Source: Welwitschia mirabilis
Lineage: Eukaryota; Gnetophyta; Gnetopsida; Welwitschiales
DNA length: 63,945 bases
NCBI GenBank assembly: GCA_051453625.1
Contig: JBOZIK010000001.1
Location: 275,154,826-275,218,770, forward strand
Direction: 5' to 3'
Part shown: positions 45,401 through 57,400 of the stretch, one piece after another
Layout of the letters: each line of letters opens with the position of its first letter
Position numbering within the stretch: position 1 is the stretch's first letter
Notes under the pieces: model-generated
Seen by the model: the letters and a program-made list of their open reading frames with translations, nothing else
Databases searched by the model: none
Told to the model about the DNA's origin: nothing
Program-made: the position numbers and the translations under genes

Positions 45401-48400
45401 NNNNNNNNNNNNNNNNNNNNNNNNNNNNNNNNNNNNNNNNNNNNNNNNNNNNNNNNNNNNNNNNNNNNNNNNNNNNNNNNNNNNNNNNNNNNNNNNNNNN
45501 NNNNNNNNNNNNNNNNNNNNNNNNNNNNNNNNNNNNNNNNNNNNNNNNNNNNNNNNNNNNNNNNNNNNNNNNNNNNNNNNNNNNNNNNNNNNNNNNNNNN
45601 NNNNNNNNNNNNNNNNNNNNNNNNNNNNNNNNNNNNNNNAATTCCCTTACAACTTATACATTGCTCATTAACGATAATTGCCTTTAGTCATGGCGTAGAA
45701 TTCAGATTGTATGCTAAATGTTGGAAAAAACGTCTAGGTAGCCCTTCGAAGGCCACTCTTTCAAATTTTCCACCACCAATCCTGGGAAAAAAATAGAATT
45801 CTGCAAGAGATGTCTGAAGGAGGCTTACCTACATGGGGAAATGAAGGGGAAGGGTCAATGCAGGATTTGGGCAGCGGAGAAGCAAAGAGATACCGACATT
45901 AGGATAGCATGGAGAAATACAAAATAGGAGGGTACAGTAACAACACACACATGNNNNNNNNNNNNNNNNNNNNNNNNNNNNNNNNNNNNNNNNNNNNNNN
46001 NNNNNNNNNNNNNNNNNNNNNNNNNNNNNNNNNNNNNNNNNNNNNNNNNNNNNNNNNNNNNNNNNNNNNNNNNNNNNNNNNNNNNNNNNNNNNNNNNNNN
46101 NNNNNNNNNNNNNNNNNNNNNNNNNNNNNNNNNNNNNNNNNNNNNNNNNNNNNNNNNNNNNNNNNNNNNNNNNNNNNNNNNNNNNNNNNNNNNNNNNNNN
46201 NNNNNNNNNNNNNNNNNNNNNNNNNNNNNNNNNNNNNNNNNNNNNNNNNNNNNNNNNNNNNNNNNNNNNNNNNNNNNNNNNNNNNNNNNNNNNNNNNNNN
46301 NNNNNNNNNNNNNNNNNNNNNNNNNNNNNNNNNNNNNNNNNNNNNNNNNNNNNNNNNNNNNNNNNNNNNNNNNNNNNNNNNNNNNNNNNNNNNNNNNNNN
46401 NNNNNNNNNNNNNNNNNNNNNNNNNNNNNNNNNNNNNNNNNNNNNNNNNNNNNNNNNNNNNNNNNNNNNNNNNNNNNNNNNNNNNNNNNNNNNNNNNNNN
46501 NNNNNNNNNNNNNNNNNNNNNNNNNNNNNNNNNNNNNNNNNNNNNNNNNNNNNNNNNNNNNNNNNNNNNNNNNNNNNNNNNNNNNNNNNNNNNNNNNNNN
46601 NNNNNNNNNNNNNNNNNNNNNNNNNNNNNNNNNNNNNNNNNNNNNNNNNNNNNNNNNNNNNNNNNNNNNNNNNNNNNNNNNNNNNNNNNNNNNNNNNNNN
46701 NNNNNTGCCCCCTTAGAAATTCAACTATGGAAATCCATGAGTATGGATTGCATTTCCTTTTAAAAAATGATAATAATAATAAATAAAAAGAAAAAAAGGA
46801 AACTCGATCACACTTTTTTAAAAGCACTCAATGATAAAGGCATATATATCCTCCCCCTCTCAAATTACATTACATCACCACAAAAATTAGAAAAGGCAAA
46901 TGCATTTAAAATCAAAGCACATAAGCTCCAAGTTTTTAGCCTTCTAAATATTGAAAACTAACCAAGGAAATGAAAAAGGAGGAAGGGTTGGAAAAGGACA
47001 CTATAAACAACTTTAGAGCACCAAAACCTATTGAGAAAGGAAGACGATCCACCAAGAAACCTCTACACTCCATGATGATATACATCTTCAGGCTTGGCCA
47101 CCCCTCCCTTCAACCATAGTATGATGAATCCCATTGTCAAAGGGAAAATCAGTCTTGCATGGGTGACGAAGCACACAACCCCAAACTCAAAGAATAGAGG
47201 TGCCCAACATGAAAGTAAGGGAAATTTTCCCATTCTTGGAAAACATATTAGCACCTTGCACTACCATTAGAGGCACCTTGCATGCAAAAAACCATAAGAG
47301 AACCGCACCCAGGAGAAGAGACGAGGCTTTCGCAGCTGGAATGGAAAGGAACCCCACGTGGGTAGGAAGGAGGTGCGCCATGCTAGGAAACAGACACCTT
47401 GTAACATAAGAACAAAGACAACTACAGCAAGAAGATATGAAAGGAGAAGGTGCCACTACACAATTGAGGAACATCTCTAGAGTCATTTTGAATGACGAAT
47501 AGTCCTACATCCAGAGATTTTGTAGATACTCTATGTGGGTAGAGCAAATCAACCCTATGTCCAGTCTACTGCGAACACTTGATGTACCAATGAGTAAACA
47601 CTAGTGCTTGACATTGTGGCACGATTTTGCCAAAACAGATTCAATTTTAGGCAAAATACGTGCCCACAATGAATTGATGTGTCATGCAGTTGCACATAAT
47701 GTCAAATCACTCCCTTTCTCTAGCACACTTCTCTTGCAATGAACATCAATTTAAAAGATGACTTAAGGTTTTTTGCGCATCAAGTGATCACATTTCTGTC
47801 ACTTTAGCAGCTAAGGTAGGTCATCCAATTTCCTTTCAGAATCAATTTCGTTTCTATTTCAAACTTTCCAATGTGTATTACAAAGTTAGCAAAAGTTAAG
47901 CATGAAAAAGTTTTGATTCCTTTTTGTATAAATGTATTAAAAATGTTTTAATTCACATGTTTCTTCAATGTTTTTATTAGGGTTTGTCGCTTTCCGGCTT
48001 TTTCTATTTAGTGTTTTCATATTTCAATATTTGTGTATATAACATGTCAAACTATTTTACATTTTCTAAACAGGTTTTTATTTTCTACTTTTCACAAGTA
48101 GAAAAACCAACATGTCTACTAGAACAAACATAGCATTGCTGTCTTCCGTTCGAGGTCTAACAAACAAAACAAAACTTATTTGCAACTTCTGTGGAAGAAG
48201 CATATCCTCCTATTACATAAGATTCAAGTAACACTTGTCAATAGTAACAGATTAGGATTTCCTCTCTTGTGATGGCCAAATTCATCTTGTGGCCCATTAT
48301 GTCATCTACAAATGCAAAGTTGAAATCATGAAAACAAAAGTAGTCAAAGAATAGAAGAGAAAAACGGATATCATGCTTACTAATAAATGCCAAAGATTGA

Positions 48401-51400
48401 AAAATTGGCGATAAATTCTCACCTCTGTGATTTGTCACTAGTTAGCAATCCATTCAATCAAAATCGGGATCAGATTGGCTTGTCGCTTTTAAAAGATCTG
48501 ATCACTTTAATGATTAATCACCTACCTAGCAATTAATCATGCATGTGTGATTAATCACAAATTCACCATCAAACAATTTGTGGTCAACGAAACAAAGCAT
48601 ACAAATTCCATAAATGTTCTCTTTTTTACCATTTCTATTCTCGTCAAACATACAAGACACTCCTCGAGCCATAGTTTTAAAATGTGGATGGGAATGAGAA
48701 TTCTAATGATCTCAGATTGTGATTCAAAGAAAACCCTTTAAATTGCCACAAAATTGTGATTATTCTTTGGGAATCATAAGAATCACAAGAGTCGTCAAAA
48801 GAGCTGGAATCACTATTCCAAACAAAATCTTCTCGCACAAATCAGTCTCATAAAATTGAGAAAAAACTAAGAGCCTTTTTCCGCTTTTTCACCGTCATTA
48901 TACATCAACAACCTTGCTTCATTCCCTTAGTAACCTAGACACATGTAATTTTGACATTGAAACTTCCATTTCATTGAATCTAAAGTGTTTTTAGTGCTTT
49001 TGAGATTTTTGACATGCATGATAATAATAGTTGTATTATAGTCGCAATGTCGAAAACCTTTTGCCTATGTTATTAAAATACAAACACCTACTATATTGTA
49101 TATGACATTGATATTTTTGGGAAATTGTGTAACTTTAAAAATTGTATAGAATAGTGTTTTTTACTTTCAATTGTTAAATATACTTCAAAAGCTGTGGTTG
49201 TTAATTAATAACAATACTTTTATGTGGCTTTGGGACTTGACTTATCATTAAAAATTCAATATCTATGAAAATCTACTTGAGAAATAGTATTTTTTATTAT
49301 AATTTTGATTTTCTATACTTCGTAATTCCATGCGATTCCGAGACACGATACTAGTGATTCCTACAATTTGGATCTCTTAGCCCAAAAAAGGCTTCCATCA
49401 CAATTCTGCATTTTAGAAGTATGCTTACAGCAACCCAATTTTTCCCCTCTAGAGTTTATTAGTCCTCTGTAAGTAATCCAAAAGATAAATTTCAAATTTA
49501 TATTGGATTTATCAGTACTTCAAAGTTTGAATTTCAAAGTATTTTTTCAAAACTTGTTTGTCTTCATTTTCTTTAGTCTTTCACGTTGTTTCAGTCAAAC
49601 CAAAAAAAATGTCATCAAAAGTTTCAAATGATTTTCAATTGATTTGAACTGATTTGCAGAAAGAAAAACACTTCAAAATCTCATCTTGTTGCAGATTTGA
49701 TACTCATCTGAACTCGAATACATTTCCAGGTTTAAGGTTTTAGCTTTATAAACATATACATAATTCTTTTTCTTTTTTTTTAACCTTTTAATGGTTGATA
49801 TATGGGTCCGAAGTACTAATTTCCATTCCTAAAACATGGCATCTAACTGAGTGTTGAACAAATAGATTTGGTTTAGCAGCCTATTTTGATCAAACAATGT
49901 TCCAAATCTTTTTTTCTTTTTTTTTTTTTGTTTTTTAGTCGTAAGATAGGATGGTACAGTATTGTGAATCTGTCAATCCTTTTTATCTAAGACTTTTGAG
50001 AAGCATTTAGCAAATAAAAGCTGACCATATAAAAGCATTTACAATAATTATAGACTCTAGTTGGACTTTCTTTGCAATAAGTTGTCTCCGAAAACAAGAA
50101 GAGAGAACTTTATAGTGATTTTATGAAGCTCTAGTAGGATAATGTATATGCTTAGTTCTTACAGTAGTTTTTTTGGGTTGGGGGCATTTGGCACTCAAGA
50201 AATTTTGATTTCTGAAATCTGATTGAACTAATGCAAACAAATTCTTTTTGTTGTAAGTTGTTCACTCATGCCAAGCATCACTCATGAAAATCCAATAGGA
50301 ATGATGTGGATATTTGACCTACGGATGAGAAAAGCAATGCAAAATATGCATTGGTGTGTCAAAAATGTCTGGCACAACTTGCTCAAAGTGCTAGTGTGCA
50401 AAGGTAACTTCTCATTCCTGTTACCACTCAGAACATTAGATTTGGGCACTGGCCAACTTCCCTCCATGTTTAATGACTTTATCATTAGTTTCTATTGTTT
50501 TATTGTTCAATGCTCATAAATATTATTTCACTTTTGGTTTTATCCTTTTTTTGGTATTTTGTCTTACTAAGATTGTTTTTCATTAATTATTGTTATCTAT
50601 CTTAATACATAAAATTTTTATATTGATTCATTGTTTTTTGTTTATTGGTGATTAGGTTATTACATAGAAGGCACCCTCCTTTTTTGTAGTTGTTTGGATT
50701 CTCATGACATCTTATCCAATGATTTATTGAACACCCTATGGTGCAAGCCTTGATCCTCTTTTGAAACCCACAGGAAAAATTTCAGTGAATTAGCATGGTA
50801 ATTACTATCTTTAGTTATTTTATTCTTATGCGTTAATGCATTTGTGTTAGACTATTAATAATGTTAGTGTGTTAGCCTGTTAGTTTATGTGTCTCTAATA
50901 ATTAATTTCTCTTTTTTAGGTTGAGATGTACAATAATTATCTCTAAAATCATTTACTTGCATCAACATGTCACACCATTTTTTCTTGCAATTTTCAAAAG
51001 GCAATGAAATTATAAACCTTGTACCGCAAGGTTTGCTACTAGTCTTCCTCTATTAGATTCCTTATCCAAAAGGGAAAGTGCATTGATAAACATGTTCGTC
51101 AATGAGGAATGGAGAAATTCTACGAAATTCAATACCCATAGTACCCCCACCAACTCTATTTCCATTGAGAGAGACGGAAGCCAGCACGGATACTGAGACT
51201 ATGAACCATTTACGTCCTTGCCAATGCCCCCCTTTGAGCCAGCTAGACTAACAACCATTGTAGATGTTTCATAGGTTTATCTGAAGTATGAATCGATGGC
51301 ACCATTGGCAACATGATTCTGACGTGCATGTTACAACATCATACCATACATATGAATGGCTTGCTTTACGGATTGATCAAGCAAAAACACCCAATGACTG

Positions 51401-54400
51401 AACTCTCCAAAACCATTCATAAGAGACTACAGAAGAGATGTATGGTAGTTGGTGTTGAGATGTGTACACACCTTCCTTTTGGAAAGGTACCCAAAACAAC
51501 AACATTTAATGAAATACATTTTTGGTTTGGTATGGAGAATATTAAACCTGTAAGTACCCATATTTTAGTAATTCCAATTTCCAACTTTCTATTTGCAAAT
51601 TTTTCAAATTAACGTAACACAACTAAATTGCTGGAATATTTCAAATTGTGGTTACACTTACAGATCACTAAACCTTGGTCAAGGTTACATGTCATTGAAA
51701 GTGAGAGGCCTTCCATGAGATATATTTATGATGCCATGGAGAAGGCCAAAACTCAAGTGGAGACTTACACATGTAAGCAAGCAAGATTCAGATTGGATGC
51801 ATATTGCCCTTCTTATTCAAAAGAGATGGGATAAACATTTGCATACAAATTTGCACGTCACAACACATGTTCTATATCCAAATTTTGGTTTGGGAAAATC
51901 ACTTCTACATTATCCCCATCTTGCCACAGGAATCACCAATGTTTTCCACAAGATGGCAACAAATCCACAGAATTCATTGTAGCTCATCATACAAAGAGGC
52001 CCCTTAAGCACACAAAGAGGCACAATCATACAAAGAAAGCTCAAAGGCCATGAGAAAGAGAGCGGCAAGGCAGTAGCGACACAAGACAATGAGACTTTGC
52101 ATATTGATGTTACTTGTTTTTTACCTGTGTAGTGCTAGTGTGCTAGGCATACTAGCTATTAGTGTTTTTGACTTTTTTCATATGGTAATCACTATTCAGT
52201 ATCTACTACACAGAAGTATGGGGCTTGTGTTTTGTAATGACACTGGATGTCATGTTATACACACATGATGTTTTTATTACATGACTTTTTGTTCTCACAT
52301 TATTACGCAATGAAGAATTGATGTCATAAAGCTTTCCACATGATAATTGATCTTCTACTCCCCTATGTATATCAACTGCCTTTTGAATTGCTTATTTTCA
52401 CTTGTTTTTAGCTTATATTCTTTATAAAACTTGTAAATAAAAAACTTCACTTAATTTTTAAACAAAAACAATTGCTGATATTTTGTGTTAAAATAATGAT
52501 ATGACTCCTGAGATGACTTTTTCAGGTCATCGACCTACATTAAGTATCAACATTTTACATCACTAGTCCTGCTCTTGCACCTAATGCATCTACTCCTACT
52601 CCCCTTCCTATTGCTACTAAGGTTAGGCCTAAGAAACATGTTGCATCATTAGCTACTGCTCATAAAAAGACCATGGCAAGACAACAAACATTGTAGAGCA
52701 TGCCCTTTAATAGGGCAAAACACAAGGAAGCAAAGATAAAATCTGCTTCATTTTGGTGTAACCCTGTGCTCCCTCGTGTTTGTTTTGATGATCCATAGTT
52801 TTAGGAGTACATTGACATGACTCTACAAGCCAACAAGGAATTCAAGCTTTCTTCATACCCCAAGGTCAGAAAATGTTAAATTATTAACAAGTAGTGGGTC
52901 CATTAATGCATTTTTAATTTACTTCATTGGTTTATCGGTGTATCCCCTTTAGCATTGTAATTTGTAACATTGTCACCTATTCATATTATTTTGAAATGTT
53001 CTTTTCCATTTTAGGTGTGTGGCCACTTCTGGATTCAAGATAAAATGATGTTAAGGCTTTATTAGCAAAACACAAGACTGATTGGGCAAATTCTGGTTGC
53101 ATGGTTATGCTTGATTATTGGGTTGATTGAAGAGGAAGATATTGGGTCAACTTCTTAATTGGATCCAATAGAGGAAGAATGTTCCTCAAGCCCATTAATG
53201 CATCCAAAAGGATAAAGCTTGTTGATTATATGTTTGAGTTGTGCAGACACATGGTGAAGAATGTTGGCCCTAAACATGTTGTTGAGGTATAAGTATTTAT
53301 GCATTTTAATTCATTAACTAAGCATGTAAATGGTTTACTAATTTACTTAATCATCCATGAAAACATTGTTAATTGATCATTGTGTTATACATGCAGATTG
53401 TTATAGATAATGTGACCTCAATTTGTAACTACAAGCAATAAGCTGCAATAATTTACCCACATATTTTTCAGTCTGCTTGTGCAGCTCATTGATTTATTGA
53501 TTGAGGATGCTGGCAAGCTCTCCTAGATTGGTTTAGTTCCATTTTTAATTTTGATAAACCATAGTTCAATAGTCCAATTCTAAATTAATAATTTTACCCC
53601 ATGCTCTAATTAAATGTTTGCACTTTTGCAGAGAATTAGAAAGGCCAAATACATTTGCAAATTCATTTATTCCCATCACGTAAAACCCATGCACAAAATA
53701 TGCAACTAACTTAATTATGTTGCAGAGTCTATTGGAGCATAAGTCAGCATGCTTCAAATGTTTATTCATCATGATGGGCTTTCTGAGACTCCTCTGTCCA
53801 TTGTTTAATCATGTAGATCCTCTAAAGCCAGTTACCTTATTTGAGTTATTTTTGATGATTTCACTAGATCAAACAGCAAAAACCAAAGATCCACAGCAAA
53901 AAAAAATCCAATTTCAACACAACTGGTACTTTGCTTCATTTCTTATTTTTATATCTTTTCGTATACATTGGAATATGTGAATTGTAGGTGATTGGTAGAA
54001 TGTATATGGCCATGAGATCCCCTGGCCACAAACTGTTGTCATGCAGGTTCTTATTGAACCTCTTAGTGCTTTTGATAAATTTTTTCAATGGGAAAATTGT
54101 CTCTTCATCTTGGAGTTTCACAAATCACATTTATTGAGTAACAAATGGTTGCATAAAATATACTTGGCTAAGTTTTTGGAATTTCCTTATAAGTTATGAA
54201 CAAAATTGGAGCTCTATTAGCAAACACGTACAAAGAAGCGTAATAGGTTAATTACACAAAGATTTAATGATTTGGTACCAAGAAGCTTAATAGGTTAATT
54301 GCACAAAGATTGAATGACTTGGTTTATGTTCATGATAATTTGCATCATCAGTATGCTCCTCTTATGAAACCCCTCACATTTTTTATTGAGTTGGATGATA

Positions 54401-57400
54401 AGGATTGTCCTCCCCCTGCTTCTCTCTTAGAGTGGATGGAGGATAGGCATCAATTCATCATCAAGATGAAGCATCTACTTCTATAACTCATGAGGCATCT
54501 AATCCACCTATCAATATTAATACACAACAAGAAGCATTACTACCACTACCACTTCTGCCCAAGCTGTGTTTACTCCGAAGTCCACCAATGTTGTTGTGCA
54601 TGCTTTAGATGATACGAAGGAAGAAAGAGGATAAGGATTTGGCTTATGATGATGATAGCAATGGTCAATGGTGATGATAATGCAAATGATAATAGTAATG
54701 ATGATGGGGATGACAATGGCTTTGATCGTGCCCGTGTAACTCCAATATAAAGTCAGGTTTCTTGGCAATATGAATGTTAGAAGATGCATTCTTGGGATGG
54801 TGGACGTGTATCTAGAGCTACAAGAGTATTGTTCATAGAACATCACCAACTTAATTTTATTGTTTCATTTTCAACTTTTTTCAGCCCTTGATAGGCAGAT
54901 ATTGTACTGTTGACACTTGAGATGTTGTATGACAGATGGCCAGATTAGAAATTAAAACTTGGAATTATACATTATTGTTGTTATGCATTAACATATTTCA
55001 CACTCTACTGTTTTTGTTTTACACTAAATTAGTATGCCTTTTCGTTATTGTTGTTGACTTTGTATGAATAAAAGAAAAGAATTGACAATCTAAAAGAACT
55101 TATTTGTGCATTTTACTTTACCAAGCCAAGATGACGTGTCTATTTTTTTTGGGGGAGGACTTACCAAGCCCACTATGAAATTAGAAATCATGAAGGATGT
55201 ATAAACTATAATAACATGTTTTCTATTACTTTTTAATTACAATTAGTGCAATGTATTCTATTTATTGTTTCCAACATTTTTCAAAATGATTTGAAGCCAT
55301 TTTTTATATGCTAACAGAAGTGGCAACATAGTGTCAAAAAATGGTGAAATATGGCCTTGAAATGAAACATAAATCTTCTAGAAACACAACAAACCGCGAA
55401 CTGTCAAATGCTAGCAGATAGTACCCATACTTTAAGTAAAAGCCTACCTCACATTGCTAAAGTCAAACCTTATGCGAAAGAGACCAAAAAAGCCTTGTGT
55501 AGGTGAAGAAAAGACACCATTGCTGGAAAAACAAGCATCCTGTATAAATAGAAGGATGAATACCATGCATCATATTTCCTCTATGAAGTCTTGATGAGCA
55601 AGTGAATTCAATCATTTCTAGTCTCCAGTATTCAATTGATGACATCTCTCATTATCTTGACCAAGTAGTTGAAATGGCAACACAAGGATTAGACACTAGA
55701 AAGGGATCTGCTAGATGATCTACTAGAGGCCTCCCAAAAATCTCCTAGGTTTAAGAGTGCTAGGCCATCTCTTGCATAGGAAGAAAGATCAAGCAACCAA
55801 CTTCCCTTTGCATTTCTAAGGCATCTTCCATGGAAGGGTAGAGACTTATTGCATGTATGATGATTCTAAGTACCAAGACCTCATGAACACAAAAAGTGGT
55901 ATGTATTCTAACCAGCCCATGTCCTAAAGGGTCACTTCCTTCTTCCAACATGCAACAAAAGAATATCACAATAAATCATCCATCCCAACGAAGAAATAAC
56001 AAAGAGAAATTACAAGAAAAAAGCACAAAAAATGATCTTCAATTAAACAATAACAAAAATTACAAATCTAGACCAATACCTCAAGCCATGATTTCCAAAC
56101 AATAACCCTTAGTGTAGACCAATTATTTTCCACATCCTCATTCACAATAAACCCCAAAGTGAGCTTAGGATATAGATAGGACTAAAAACCTTGAAAAACA
56201 TATACTTATTTTAAGCATATTCCCTTAAATGTATTTTTAACATTAAACACCCTAGAACACAAATAATCTTTGTTAAAAGCTTGGTTTTGCGACGCGAAAG
56301 GTGTTACAAGTTTTAAAATAAGTAACAAGCACATTAAAAAAAAAAAGATTTGGCTTTACCAATATCTAACGCTCTCCCACTTTGAGACAAATCTATGCTG
56401 CTTTAGAAAATAAAATAACAAAAATCCATTTTAGAACGCTATCATCACTCCAAAATCTCTTATCCATCGCTAATAAGCATGGACTAGATCATCCAAAAGA
56501 ACCACCAAGTTTACATCATTATGTGAGAAGCATCTCTACACAACATTGCCCATCAAGACTAGGCCTCCTCAAGCCAAGAAAAACACATAGGACAACATCA
56601 ATCCAACGACTATAAACACCATCCTCAAAAGCCATCACCCAAAGCAGCAAAGCATAATAGATTCTTCTTCCACAAAGCCAACCTCTCTAGAGAACATGAC
56701 TTTTAAGGCAATGTCAAGATCTTGAATTTAGGATTTCCTCACATATCCATTCTTCTTAGAATGCTAGCATCTTAGTCTTCTTTTCCCATGTTTCTTACTA
56801 GTATATAATGCTTCACGATCTGACAAATTAACCTTCTTATTTGAATGTATAAGCTCATTTGCCAAAATAGTAGCCACAACTTCATCACAATCAAATGCAC
56901 ACAAGGTGATGCTACTCAAACTCACTAGTAGGTTATCCCAAGGTTTAGGCACTAAACTTAGCAACGTCATAGCATTATCCTTGCTAGACATATTCACTCA
57001 ATTTCAACCATCTAAGAGATAATAATGTTGAAGTGTTGAAGATAAAGAATGGATGACTAGTTACAGTCTGTACCTAATAGCACATTCCCAAACTATGCCA
57101 CAAACCAATGTGCATAGATTTCGTCCTACACATTTGTGAGAATGAAATCACTTAGAGAACGATGAGTAATTGTTAAAGCTTTTTGATCCATTTGTTCCAT
57201 TCTTTAATGGTAATGAAATCAAGTTTCACACTTAGCCCTTGTGTAAGCAGCTAAAGATCCCACTCACTTGGCAAGTCGATCTGGATCTTCCACAACTTAT
57301 AATTATAGTCATCAAACTTGTCTATGAAAATAGATATCCTTTCTATCATTCACAATATCTCCCATTAAAACAAAAAGTTTTATGAATGCCTCTACTCATA

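Noticed and set aside
47187-47486. Cys-rich 99-codon minus-strand frame as a host gene
   Set aside because: No recognisable family, no splice or domain pattern, and an overlapping plus-strand frame is equally long; chance is the simpler explanation.
52120-52560. A linker exon joining the two hAT fragments into one gene
   Set aside because: No coding similarity, and block order (C-terminal before N-terminal) rules out a single collinear gene.
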